DNA of 58,020 bases from Actinophytocola sp. (lineage in GTDB: Bacteria > Actinomycetota > Actinomycetes > Mycobacteriales > Pseudonocardiaceae). This document shows, one piece after another, positions 33,957-42,387 of this stretch (its first letter is position 1; the number at the start of each line of letters is the position of its first letter). The translations under genes and the position numbers were made by a program. Location: positions 1-58,020 of the forward strand of contig WHTY01000020.1 of the NCBI GenBank assembly GCA_009377475.1, written 5' to 3'. Under the pieces are notes generated by a model. That model was given only the letters and a program-made list of their open reading frames with translations, was not told the origin of the DNA and made no database searches.

Positions 33957-34084
33957 GCCGCAACATCATCACATCGCCGCCAACACTCACCGCACAGGGC
34001 CGCTGGGCCATCGGTGTGGCGTCCGTGCGCAGGCGGGTCGTCAGACATTCGTCACATTGACTCTGTCGTGATCAGCGGCTTACG

Positions 34085-34190
34085 GTGACTCGGCCATGTG
34101 CGATGGCGGCCGGAAGCCGGTGAGAATCCGGCACGGACGCGCCACTGTATCCGGGTAACGGAAGTCAGACCCGCCACCATCGCCACCACC
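34085..34190 (+). promoter_or_regulatory. Cobalamin riboswitch controlling cbtBA
   Basis: GGAAGCCGGTGAGAATCCGG, GCACGGACGCGCCACTGTAT and GAAGTCAGACC follow the cobalamin-riboswitch core. CGATGG (34101-34106) pairs with CCATCG (34177-34182) to close it. The cbtB ribosome site AAGGAGG (34211-34217) follows. B12 binding should repress cobalt uptake. Confidence 0.93.
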
Positions 34191-34225
34191 CAATCGGGCC
34201 GCGCAAGCCCAAGGAGGTCAGGTTC

Positions 34226-34447
34226 ATGTCCGAAGCGGCAGTCCCCGCGTCGACGTCGATTCCCGCGCCGGTACGCATTCCGCTGCGCGAGATCGTGCCG
34301 TGGGCGGTGCTCATCGGGGCGCTCGCCATGATCACAATGTTCTTCATCAGCACGGAAGACGGCGCGACCGCGCTGCTCTCCGCCGGTGGCTACGTGCACG
34401 AGTTCCTGCACGACGGTCGCCACCTGATGGCCTTCCCCTGCCACTGA
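34226..34447 (+). CDS. cbtB: Cobalt transporter subunit CbtB
   Basis: A 73-residue protein with one transmembrane segment (VPWAVLIGALAMITMFFI) and the CbtB hallmark at the end, VHEFLHDGRHLMAFPCH. Its histidines and cysteine are thought to bind cobalt. It works with CbtA, eleven bases downstream, in B12-regulated cobalt import. AAGGAGG lies upstream. Confidence 0.95.
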   Translation: MSEAAVPASTSIPAPVRIPLREIVPWAVLIGALAMITMFFISTEDGATALLSAGGYVHEFLHDGRHLMAFPCH

Positions 34448-34458
34448 GGGGACGGGAC

Positions 34459-35208
34459 ATGATGCGGACATTGCTGGTCCGCGGCCTGATCGCCGGTCTG
34501 CTGGCCGGTCTCGTCGCGACCTTATTCGCGTACTTTGTCGGTGAGCCGCAGGTCAACGCCGCGATCGCGCTGGAAGAGGCGGGTGCCGAGGCTGGGCATC
34601 ACGCCGAGGAGCCCTTGGTCAGCCGGAGCATCCAGAGCACGATCGGGCTGTTGGCTGCGCACCTCGGGATCGGCGTCGCGCTCGGCGGATTGTTCGCCGT
34701 CGTGTTCGCGGTGATCTACGGGCGGCTCGGCGGCTTCAGCGTGCGGGCGCACTCGACGTTGCTCGCCGGGGGCGCGTTCGTCGCCGTGACGCTGGTGCCG
34801 TTCCTGAAGTACCCGGCGAACCCGCCCGCCGTGGGACAGACCGGGACGGTCGGCTCCCGCACCGAGCTGTACTTCGTGTTCCTGGCGCTGTCGATCATCA
34901 CCGCTGGGCTGGCGGTCACCGCCGCGCGGTCGTTCGCCGACCGCTTCGGCGGCTGGGCGGCCAGCGGCATCGGGATCCTCGGCTACGCCGTTGTGATGAC
35001 GGTGTGCGCGGTGCTGATGCCGCCGGTGAACGAGGTGCCGGACGACTTCCCCGCCACGCTGCTGTGGGACTTCCGGCTCGCCTCCCTCGGCGGGCTTGTC
35101 GTGCTGTGGCTCGTCCTCGGGGCGGCGTTCGGCACGCTGGTGCACCGCGCACTGGCGCCCACGCCGCCAGAGGGTGCTGCGGAGGCGCCGGCCACTGCGT
35201 CTACCTGA
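34459..35208 (+). CDS. cbtA: Cobalt transporter subunit CbtA
   Basis: A 249-residue membrane protein with about five to six helices, opening MMRTLLVRGLIAGLLAGLVA. It has the conserved PANPPAVG stretch, a late MPPVNEVPDDFPATLLWDFR and an external His-rich AEAGHHAEEP. All fit CbtA, the predicted cobalt permease. ATG 34459 follows GAGGGGACGGG and the cbtB stop by eleven bases. Confidence 0.93.
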   Translation: MMRTLLVRGLIAGLLAGLVATLFAYFVGEPQVNAAIALEEAGAEAGHHAEEPLVSRSIQSTIGLLAAHLGIGVALGGLFAVVFAVIYGRLGGFSVRAHSTLLAGGAFVAVTLVPFLKYPANPPAVGQTGTVGSRTELYFVFLALSIITAGLAVTAARSFADRFGGWAASGIGILGYAVVMTVCAVLMPPVNEVPDDFPATLLWDFRLASLGGLVVLWLVLGAAFGTLVHRALAPTPPEGAAEAPATAST

Positions 35209-35229
35209 CCGGCCTGAGCCGCGTTTGAG

Positions 35230-35374
35230 GAACACAACGTCCTGAGCGGGGGACACGGCGCTTTGCGGTCGTGTCCCCCGCTCACGCCGCCGTGTTCCCC
35301 GCTCGTGGCGCCGTGTCCGACACTCACGACGTTGTGTCATGCAGTCAGGACGCTGTGTTCGGCACTCGCGCGGC
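35230..35374. repeat. 21-bp GTGTCCCCCG array, five units plus an inverted unit
   Basis: GTGTCCCCC-like units start at 35271, 35292, 35313, 35334 and 35355, exactly 21 bases apart and increasingly diverged. An inverted unit (GAGCGGGGGACACGGCG, 35244-35260) faces them. The array fills the gap between the convergent cbtA and cobQ genes and ends at the cobQ stop. Confidence 0.88.
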
Positions 35375-36883
35375 TCAACTGCCCGGCGGCACGAACGGAA
35401 GACCGTCCGGCACACCGTCGTTGATGAGCCGCAGCAGGGCGTCGGTGTCGACGTGCTCGGCAATGGCGTCGGCGAGCCGGTCCAGCATGGACTCGCGTAG
35501 CTCGCTGAACCCGGGCGCGCCCGCCGCGGGCTCCCACGCCACCCCCGCTTGACGCGCGGCCTCGGCCAGCCACGCCCGGCGGAAGCCGTCGTTCTCGAAC
35601 GCGCCGTGCCAGGTCGTGCCCCACACAGCACCGCTGCGCCAACCGTCCAAGTACAGCTCGGCGTCCTGCTCCCCGGGCAGCAGTCGCGCGACGCCGTGGT
35701 GGATCTCGTAGGCCACGACGTCCTCCCCGCGCCACGCACCACGCGGGGTGGCGAGCACCTTCTCCTGATGGAAGTCCACGCGCGTCGGCAGCAGCCCGAG
35801 GCCGTTGACGCGGCCCTGGCCGGACTCCCAGTCGTCCTCGATCGTCCGCGCGAGCATCTGGTACCCGCCGCAGATGCCGAGCACCGGACGTCCCTTCTCC
35901 GCCCGCACGCGCACGGCGTCCGCGATGCCCCGCTCGCGTACCCACGCCAGGTCCGCGACGGTGGCGCGGGAGCCGGGCAGCACGGCGATGTCGGCGGCGA
36001 CCAACGTGTCCGGGTCGGCGGTGAGCGTGACGGTGACGCCGGGTTCGGCGGCGAGCGCGTCGACGTCGGTGGCATTGGACGTCCTGGGCAGCCGCGCCAC
36101 CGCGACGTGCAGCGGGCGAGCGTGGGACGACGTCTGCGCAGGGTCGCGGCGCCAGCCCGCCTGCGCGAGCGCGTCCTCGGAGTCGATCCACGCGCCCTCG
36201 ATCCACGGCAGCACGCCGTACACGGGACGGCCGGTGAGCCGCGCCAGGGTGTCGAGGCCGGGGCGAAGCAGGTCGACGTCGCCCCGGAACTTGTTGACCA
36301 GCCAGCCCGCCAGCATCGCCTGGTCGTCGGCGGCCAGCAGCGCGAGGGTGCCGAACATCGACGCCATCACGCCGCCCCGGTCGATGTCGCCCACCACGAC
36401 GACGGGCAGCCGCGCGTGCCGCGCGAGGCCCATGTTGACGTAGTCACCGCCGCGCAGGTTGATCTCGGCGGGGCTGCCCGCGCCTTCGCAGACGACGACG
36501 TCGAAGCGTTCCCGCAGCTCAGCGAGGGTGTCGAACGCGATGCGCGCGAGGCCCTGGCGGCCGGTGGCGTACTCCCCGGCGTCGAGCGTGCCGTACGGCT
36601 TGCCGAGCGCGATGACGTGACTGCGACGGTCGCTGCCCGGTTTGAGCAGGATGGGGTTCATGGCGGCTTCGGGCTCGACCCCGGCGGCGCGCGCCTGGAG
36701 CCACTGCGCGCGGCCGATTTCGGTGCCGTCCGGGCACACCATGGAGTTGTTGGACATGTTCTGCGCCTTGAACGGCGCGACGCTGAGCCCCTGCCGCGCC
36801 AGGTAGCGGCACAGACCCGCCGCGACGAGGCTCTTGCCCGCGTCCGACGTCGTCCCCGCGACGAGGACACCTCCGGCGGTCAT
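35375..36883 (-). CDS. cobQ: Cobyric acid synthase
   Basis: A 502-residue glutamine amidotransferase that amidates adenosylcobyrinic acid a,c-diamide at four side chains. N-terminal BioD-like domain: GTTSDAGKSLV P-loop and PFKAQNMSNNS. C-terminal GATase: Cys338 in VLGICGGYQML and a late His in TTWHGAFEND. ATG 36883 overlaps the cobD stop by four bases (ATGA), so it is translated after cobD. Confidence 0.96.
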   Translation of the reverse strand: MTAGGVLVAGTTSDAGKSLVAAGLCRYLARQGLSVAPFKAQNMSNNSMVCPDGTEIGRAQWLQARAAGVEPEAAMNPILLKPGSDRRSHVIALGKPYGTLDAGEYATGRQGLARIAFDTLAELRERFDVVVCEGAGSPAEINLRGGDYVNMGLARHARLPVVVVGDIDRGGVMASMFGTLALLAADDQAMLAGWLVNKFRGDVDLLRPGLDTLARLTGRPVYGVLPWIEGAWIDSEDALAQAGWRRDPAQTSSHARPLHVAVARLPRTSNATDVDALAAEPGVTVTLTADPDTLVAADIAVLPGSRATVADLAWVRERGIADAVRVRAEKGRPVLGICGGYQMLARTIEDDWESGQGRVNGLGLLPTRVDFHQEKVLATPRGAWRGEDVVAYEIHHGVARLLPGEQDAELYLDGWRSGAVWGTTWHGAFENDGFRRAWLAEAARQAGVAWEPAAGAPGFSELRESMLDRLADAIAEHVDTDALLRLINDGVPDGLPFVPPGS

Positions 36884-37911
36884 CCGCGACCTCCGATGCG
36901 GCGAAAGACGCTTTCACTGCGTTGGGTGCGGCGAATGACGCTTTCACTGCGTCCAGTGCAGCGAAAGCGTCTTTCAGCGCACACCGCCACGCCTGTCGCC
37001 ACCACGGCCGCGACCGCGCCGACCGCTCGGGACAGCCGCACGGCGCGGCGGAGGTCCGCGACGCCGGGCGTGCGGCCGTCGCCGAGCGTGCCTCGGTCCT
37101 CGGTCGTGCCCTCGTACCGGTTCACGCCGCCCAGGCGGACGTCGAGCGCCCCGGCGAACGCGGCCTCCACCGGTCCGGCGTTCGGGCTCGGATGCCGCGC
37201 GGCGTCCCGCCGCCACACCCGCACCGCATCGGCCCCGCGACCGCCGACGACCGGCGCACATCCGGCGGCGGCCAGTGCGCTGAACCGGGCAGGGGCCAGG
37301 TTCGCGACGTCGTCCCCGCGCGCGGACGCCCACCCGAACAGGGCATAACGCGGCGTGCGGTGCCCGACCATGGCGTCGAGCGTGTTCAGCGCGCGGTAGC
37401 CGAGCAGTCCGGGCACCCCGGCGACCGCGCCCCACAGCAGCGGCGCGACGACGGCGTCCGAGGTGTTCTCCGCGATCGACTCCGTAGCCGCGCGCGCCAG
37501 ATCCTTTTCGTCCAGCCCGGACGGGTCGCGTCCGCACAGATGCGGCAACCGCGCGCGGGCGCCGTTGACGTCACCGGACTCCAGCAGCCGGGCCATCGCG
37601 GCACCCTCGCCCGCGAGCCCGGTGCCGCCGAGGACCGCCCACGTCGCTCCGGCCGTCACCGCCGCGCGCGCGAGCGGCGACCGCGATGTGGCGACATGCG
37701 CCAACGCACCGATGCCCACCGCCGAGCCGACGCACACCCCGGCGTAGGCCGCGCCGCGCACCCGGGAGTCCGCCCACATGCGCCGCCCGAGCGCGTCGGC
37801 CGCGCGTCCGAACAGCGCCACCGGATGTCCGCGCCGGGGGTCGCCGACGGCCAGGTCCGCGAGGTACCCGGCAAGCAGCCCGGCAGCGGTCGCGCGCGAC
37901 GTGGAGAGCAT
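36880..37911 (-). CDS. cobD: Adenosylcobinamide-phosphate synthase with repeat-derived C-terminus
   Basis: A 343-residue CbiB/CobD membrane protein joining aminopropanol phosphate to cobyric acid. GDPRRGHPVALFG at the start and ATESIAENTSDAVVAPLLWG in the middle are diagnostic. Family proteins normally end after the last hydrophobic segment (here VGAVAAVVATGVAV). The last 33 residues are instead arginine/serine-rich, encoded by three copies of a 30-bp repeat, and the stop falls on the cobQ start. The frame is kept because the repeat period is a multiple of three. Confidence 0.93.
   Translation of the reverse strand: MLSTSRATAAGLLAGYLADLAVGDPRRGHPVALFGRAADALGRRMWADSRVRGAAYAGVCVGSAVGIGALAHVATSRSPLARAAVTAGATWAVLGGTGLAGEGAAMARLLESGDVNGARARLPHLCGRDPSGLDEKDLARAATESIAENTSDAVVAPLLWGAVAGVPGLLGYRALNTLDAMVGHRTPRYALFGWASARGDDVANLAPARFSALAAAGCAPVVGGRGADAVRVWRRDAARHPSPNAGPVEAAFAGALDVRLGGVNRYEGTTEDRGTLGDGRTPGVADLRRAVRLSRAVGAVAAVVATGVAVCAERRFRCTGRSESVIRRTQRSESVFRRIGGRG
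36900..36980. repeat. 30-bp tandem repeat (GCGAAAGACGCTTTCACTGC) inside the 3' end of cobD
   Basis: Units begin at 36901 (GCGAAAGACG), 36931 (GCGAATGACG) and 36961 (GCGAAAGCGT), 30 bases apart. The first two share GACGCTTTCACTGCGT. The units contain AAAGACGCTTT/AAAGCGTCTTT near-palindromes. They are read antisense as the cobD tail. Confidence 0.88.
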
Positions 37912-38011
37912 GCGACGACGCTACCGGGCCACGCCGCGCGAACCACCCACGACGACGTGAAGACGTGGCAACTCCCACACCGGCGGCGCGTCACCCGCGA
38001 GCGCTGCGAGA

Positions 38012-38656
38012 ATGACCCGCATGACTCCCCTGAGCGTGCTGCGCACCGTGTACCGCACGGGGATGCGAGTGCTGGATGAGCTGACTACCGGCACCGCGTC
38101 GCGGCGTGCGAGGACGACGCTCGTGCTCGGCGGCGCGCGTTCGGGCAAGTCGCAGTACGCCGAGCGGCTGCTCGCCGACGAGTCCGACGTCGTTTACGTC
38201 GCAACCGGTCAACCGCCGTCCGACTCCGATCCGGAGTGGGCGGATCGGGTCCGCCAGCACCGGGAGCGCAGGTCACGGCACTGGCGCACCGTCGAGACGC
38301 TGGACATCGCGGGCGTGCTGCGCACCGCCGACGCTCCCGTGCTCGTCGACTGCCTGGCCACCTGGTTCGCGCGGATCTGCGACGAGACCGGTGCGTGGCA
38401 CGACGCCGACGGCTGGCGGAAGCGCACCGAGGCGACCGTCGGGGATCTGGTGGACGCGCTGCGTACGACGTCGGTCCCGGTCGTGTTGGTCAGCAACGAG
38501 GTCGGCAGCGGTATCGTGCCGTCAACCCCTGCGGGCAGGCTGTTCCGGGACGAGCTGGGCCTGTTGAACCGGCGGGTGGCCGATGCCACCGACGCGGTCG
38601 TGCTCGTGGTCGCGGGTCGGGCGCTTGAACTGCCGGCACCGTACGCGCCGAGCTGA
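38012..38656 (+). CDS. cobU: Adenosylcobinamide kinase/adenosylcobinamide-phosphate guanylyltransferase
   Basis: A 214-residue bifunctional enzyme that phosphorylates and guanylates adenosylcobinamide. The P-loop is GGARSGKS (40-47), followed by VYVATGQPPSD and a late LVSNEVGSGIVPSTPAGRLFRD, which is a CobU signature. About 33 residues precede the P-loop beta strand, longer than usual; ATG 38021 or 38063 are possible later starts. First gene of cobU-cobT-cobS, divergent from cobD. No riboswitch is seen upstream. Confidence 0.94.
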   Translation: MTRMTPLSVLRTVYRTGMRVLDELTTGTASRRARTTLVLGGARSGKSQYAERLLADESDVVYVATGQPPSDSDPEWADRVRQHRERRSRHWRTVETLDIAGVLRTADAPVLVDCLATWFARICDETGAWHDADGWRKRTEATVGDLVDALRTTSVPVVLVSNEVGSGIVPSTPAGRLFRDELGLLNRRVADATDAVVLVVAGRALELPAPYAPS

Positions 38657-38675
38657 GATGCGAAAGGAACCATTG

Positions 38676-39722
38676 GTGAGCGAATTCGCGATCCCCTCTC
38701 CCGACGCGGCAGCCCGCGACGCGGCGCAACAACGCCTGGACGGCCTGGTCAAGCCGCTTGGTTCGCTAGGCAGGCTGGAGGAGCTGGCCGCGTGGCTGAG
38801 CGCGGCGCACGGCGAGGTGCCGCCCCGCCCGATCGAGAACGTGCGAGTGGTGGTGTTCGCAGGCGACCACGGCGTCACGACGTCGCAGGTGTCGGCGTAC
38901 CCGGCCGAGATCACGGCGGCGATGGTGCGGGTGTTCCTGTCCGGCGTGAGCGGCGTGAACGTCCTGGCGCGGCAGGTCGGCGCGGACGTGCGCGTGGTCG
39001 ACATCGGCGTGGACGCCGACCTGGACGACGTCCCGGAGCCGGTGCGGGCGCACAAGATTCGGCGCGGGTCTGGCGCCATCGACACCACCGACGCGCTGGC
39101 GCCCGGCGAAGCGCAACGGGCATTCGACGCCGGACGCGCGATCGCGGACGCCGAGTGCGACAGCGGCGCTGACCTGCTGGTTCCCGGAGACATGGGCATC
39201 GGCAACACCACGGTCGCCGCCGCGCTGGTGGCGGGCGCGTTGGGCCTGCCCGCTGAGGACGTCGTTGGCACCGGGACCGGGGTGGACGACGATGGCCGCG
39301 CTCGCAAGGTCGCGGTCGTCGAAGCAGCGCTCGCACGCGCGGGTGAACGCACCGCTCAGCCGTTCGAACTACTGACCGCGTTGGGCAGCGCGTGCGCGGC
39401 GGCGACAGCCGGGTTCCTGGTGCAAGGCGCGGTGCGCGGGGTGCCGGTCCTGCTGGACGGCGTGTTCTCGTGCGCGGCGGCTGTGGTCGCCGCCGACATC
39501 GCCCCCGACGCGGCGCAGTGGTGGCTGGCAGGGCACCGCTCGACCGAGCCGTCGCAGGCGTACGCGCTCAAGTCGCTCGGGTTGGAGCCGATCCTGGACT
39601 TCGGGCTGCGGCTCGGTGAGGGCAGCGGCGCGGTGCAGGCGGTGCCGACGCTGCGGGCAGCGCGGGCGATCATCGCCGAGATGGGTCTACTGGCCGACAT
39701 CGCGCCGCCTGACCAGGCGTGA
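38676..39722 (+). CDS. cobT: Nicotinate-nucleotide-dimethylbenzimidazole phosphoribosyltransferase
   Basis: A 348-residue enzyme making alpha-ribazole phosphate, the lower-ligand precursor of B12. Family motifs: KPLGSLGRLEELAAWL, VFAGDHGVTTSQVSAYP, PGDMGIGNTT, and the catalytic Glu in GLRLGEGSGAVQAVPTLRAA. GTG 38676 is preferred, with AAAGGA seven bases upstream; ATG 38658 is an alternative. It follows cobU by about 20 bases and overlaps cobS. Confidence 0.95.
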   Translation: MSEFAIPSPDAAARDAAQQRLDGLVKPLGSLGRLEELAAWLSAAHGEVPPRPIENVRVVVFAGDHGVTTSQVSAYPAEITAAMVRVFLSGVSGVNVLARQVGADVRVVDIGVDADLDDVPEPVRAHKIRRGSGAIDTTDALAPGEAQRAFDAGRAIADAECDSGADLLVPGDMGIGNTTVAAALVAGALGLPAEDVVGTGTGVDDDGRARKVAVVEAALARAGERTAQPFELLTALGSACAAATAGFLVQGAVRGVPVLLDGVFSCAAAVVAADIAPDAAQWWLAGHRSTEPSQAYALKSLGLEPILDFGLRLGEGSGAVQAVPTLRAARAIIAEMGLLADIAPPDQA

Positions 39723-40480
39723 TGCGGGATGCGCTGCGGCTGGCCGTCGGCACGCTGACCGCCGTCCCGGTCCCGCCGCCGCGCCAGGTGGACAGCGACG
39801 TCGCACGAAGGGCGATGCTGCTCGCGCCACTCGCAACGCTGCCACTCGCGGCGCTCGCATGCGCTGTGGTGCTGCTGGGTGACGTCGTGGGCCTGCCGCC
39901 GCTGCTGACCGCGGCGCTCGCGGTCGGTTCGGTGGCGCTCGGTACGCGAGGTATGCATCTCGACGGCCTGGCGGACACGGCCGATGGCCTCGGCGCGTCC
40001 TACGACCGGGAGCGCGCACTGGACGTCATGCGCACGGGCGACGTCGGACCGATGGGTGCGGCGACCCTGGTGCTGGTGCTGCTCGGCCAGGTGGCGGCGC
40101 TGGCCGGGGCGATCGCGGCCGGTCACGGTGTCTTCGCCGCCGCTGTGGGCGTGCTGGCGGGACGTCTGGTGCTCGGCGTGTGCTGCCTGCGGATGGTGCC
40201 AGCCGCACGACCGGGCGGGCTCGGCGCGGCGGTGGCCGGATCGACGCCGATGTGGCAGGTCGCGCTCGCGCTGACGCACGGGGCGGTGGTGGCCGCGCTG
40301 GGTGCCATGCTCGCCGACGTGGCACCGTGGCAAGGCGTGCTCGCGGTGCTGCTCGCGCTCCTCGCGTCCGGCGCGCTGTTGTGGCGGTGTGTGCGACGGC
40401 TCGGCGGCATCACCGGCGACGTCCTCGGGGCGTGCGTCGAGGCCGCGACGCTGGGCGCGTTGGTCGCGCTGGCAGCGTGA
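39719..40480 (+). CDS. cobS: Adenosylcobinamide-GDP ribazoletransferase (cobalamin synthase)
   Basis: A 253-residue polytopic membrane protein joining alpha-ribazole to AdoCbi-GDP. The metal-binding motif HLDGLADTADGLGA and the following MRTGDVGPMGAATLVL are characteristic. GTG 39719 overlaps the cobT stop (GTGA); ATG 39722 is equally possible. It ends the cobU-cobT-cobS operon. Confidence 0.95.
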   Translation: MMRDALRLAVGTLTAVPVPPPRQVDSDVARRAMLLAPLATLPLAALACAVVLLGDVVGLPPLLTAALAVGSVALGTRGMHLDGLADTADGLGASYDRERALDVMRTGDVGPMGAATLVLVLLGQVAALAGAIAAGHGVFAAAVGVLAGRLVLGVCCLRMVPAARPGGLGAAVAGSTPMWQVALALTHGAVVAALGAMLADVAPWQGVLAVLLALLASGALLWRCVRRLGGITGDVLGACVEAATLGALVALAA

Positions 40481-40498
40481 GGCGCGGACGCGTGGGTG

Positions 40499-40570
40499 TC
40501 AGGACTCCCGCTGACCAGCGGCGTCCAGCAGGCTGAGACCCAGCATCAGCAGGATTACGACGTACTCCAT
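40499..40570 (-). CDS. Possible 23-residue hydrophobic micropeptide
   Basis: A short minus-strand frame MEYVVILLMLGLSLLDAAGQ plus three residues has the layout of a single membrane helix with a short polar tail. It lies in the 236-base gap between cobS and the LVIVD protein gene, with a weak GAG-rich site upstream. Only its composition supports it. Confidence 0.25.
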   Translation of the reverse strand: MEYVVILLMLGLSLLDAAGQRES

Positions 40571-40716
40571 CGGTTTCTCGCCATTTCCTCAGCAAAGATC
40601 ACGGAAGCGTAACGTGGCGACAACTCCCTTCGAATAACAGACAGCGCCAGTGGCCCCTCGGGCTGGACTGGCCCCAGGGCCGAACCGAAGCTGGCGGTTG
40701 CTCAAGGGAGAGCGGC

Positions 40717-42339
40717 ATGCATCAGTATCGATTTCTACCCACGAGAAGGAGCCTGCTCGGCAGGTCTGTCATCACCATTATCGCCGGATTACTCGTATCT
40801 GGCATCGTGACAACCGCATCCGCGAGCGCGGACCACAACGCGGATCAACACCGCAAGATGGACCTCCTGTTCACGTCCCCGAACGGCAAGGTCAACTCGG
40901 ACCTGGCGTTCTGGGGCGACCACGCCTTCGTCGGCTACTACTCGGGCGATGACCAGCCGAGCGGCGGGGTGCGGATCTTCGACATCTCCGACCCGTCCGG
41001 CCCGCAGCTGGTACGGGACTTCCAGTGCGACGGGCTGCAGAACGACCCGATCGTCTGGGACCGCGACGGCAACGGCGTCGCCGACCTGCTGTTGCTTGCC
41101 GTCGACCGCACCATGGCGTCACCCGAGTGTGGTGCGCCAAGGACGGATCACAACGACCCGAACGGCTGGGAAGGCGTGCGGGTCTTCGAGATGAGCGACG
41201 ACCCGGCGGACCCGTTCGCCGACATCGAGCAGGTGGCAGCTGTGTACACGGACTGCGGCGCGCACACCATCACGCTGTGGCCGGACGAACCGGGCAAGCT
41301 GGTCGTCTACGTGTCCTCCTACCCGCTGCGGTCAGGACCGACCTGCGGCAGCATCGCGCCAGCGGGTGGCGTTGCGCCCTACCAGAACACCACCAACCCG
41401 TACGACGAGGACCCGGGCAGTCCAGACAGCCCGTTGCACGGGGTGATCCAGGTGGTCGAGGTTCCGCTGGCCGATCCGTCGGCGGCAGAGGAGGCGTCCG
41501 TGCAGCCGGAGATCAGCTATCCGGGTGACCCGGACGGGATGATCGACTGGACCGAGCGCGGACTGGTGGCACCCGGAGTGCTTGAGCCCGCCGCGATCGC
41601 CTGCCACGACATCGTCGTCGACGTCAGCAGCAGGCTGGCCGCCGGCGCCTGCGCCGAGCAGGGACAAGTGTGGCAGATCGGCGAGAACGGGATACCCGAC
41701 ACGGCGAACCCGGTCTCGATCAGCGACGACGAGGTCACCTCCGGCGGCACCGGCGACATCCCGGGCGCGATCGACTTCTTCCACTCGGCGATGTTCAACA
41801 ATGACGTGTCGGTAGTGAACTGGGTCGACGAGTCCTTCGGGGACGGCTGCCCGCCGACGACCACGTACCAGGCCCGGCCGTGGAACCCGGCAGGCGGCAC
41901 CCACGACACCGGGCGGATGTTCTTCGCCGACGCCGCGTCCGGGGCGTTCCTGAGCGAGTTCCAGGTGGGGAACCTGCGTCCGGAACCGGGTGCCTACTGC
42001 TCGGCGCACATGGGCATGGTCGTGCCGGGTAGCAACCGGGACCTGTTGGTCAACGCCTGGTACATGGGTGGTGTCGACGTGATCGACTTCAGCAAGCCGA
42101 CTCGGCCGAAGGAGATCGCGTACTACGACATCGCGCCGGATGGTCCGACCGGATCGGACAACTGGTCGGCGTACCCGTACGTCGGCCCGAAGTTCAAGAC
42201 CGGACCCGGCATACCGGTGTACGCGTCCGATGGCGTGCACAACCCGGCGACCGGACGCGGCATGGTGGTCTTCCGCGCGAACATCGGCAAGACCGGTAAC
42301 CGCGTGCTCGATCACCTGAACCCGCAGACGCTGGAGTAG
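40717..42339 (+). CDS. Secreted LVIVD-type beta-propeller protein with possible Tat signal
   Basis: A 540-residue exported protein. The start has TRRSLLG followed by a hydrophobic segment and ASASA-D, a twin-arginine-like signal peptide with cleavage near residue 38. The mature part carries repeated short VRIFDISDPSGPQLV / VDVIDFSKPTRPKEI blocks, the LVIVD pattern of beta-propellers, and several Cys that may form disulfides. AAGGGAGA precedes ATG 40717. It sits between cobS and cobC but shows no B12 motif; its function is unknown. Confidence 0.82.
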   Translation: MHQYRFLPTRRSLLGRSVITIIAGLLVSGIVTTASASADHNADQHRKMDLLFTSPNGKVNSDLAFWGDHAFVGYYSGDDQPSGGVRIFDISDPSGPQLVRDFQCDGLQNDPIVWDRDGNGVADLLLLAVDRTMASPECGAPRTDHNDPNGWEGVRVFEMSDDPADPFADIEQVAAVYTDCGAHTITLWPDEPGKLVVYVSSYPLRSGPTCGSIAPAGGVAPYQNTTNPYDEDPGSPDSPLHGVIQVVEVPLADPSAAEEASVQPEISYPGDPDGMIDWTERGLVAPGVLEPAAIACHDIVVDVSSRLAAGACAEQGQVWQIGENGIPDTANPVSISDDEVTSGGTGDIPGAIDFFHSAMFNNDVSVVNWVDESFGDGCPPTTTYQARPWNPAGGTHDTGRMFFADAASGAFLSEFQVGNLRPEPGAYCSAHMGMVVPGSNRDLLVNAWYMGGVDVIDFSKPTRPKEIAYYDIAPDGPTGSDNWSAYPYVGPKFKTGPGIPVYASDGVHNPATGRGMVVFRANIGKTGNRVLDHLNPQTLE

Positions 42340-42350
42340 TCCGAACAACT

Positions 42351-42383
42351 GGGCAGGGGCCGGTCTCGCACCGGCCCCTGCCC
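42351..42383. terminator. Bidirectional hairpin terminator between LVIVD gene and cobC
   Basis: A perfect 14-bp stem (GGGCAGGGGCCGGT with ACCGGCCCCTGCCC) around a 5-base loop lies between convergent genes, eleven bases after the LVIVD stop and four before the cobC stop. It has no T-run. Confidence 0.75.
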
Positions 42384-42387
42384 GCGC

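Noticed and set aside
36519..36947. Minus-strand frame beginning MKASFAAPNAVKASFAAS, looking like a repeat protein
   Set aside because: It is the 30-bp repeat read in another frame, running into the cobQ shadow; no coding evidence.
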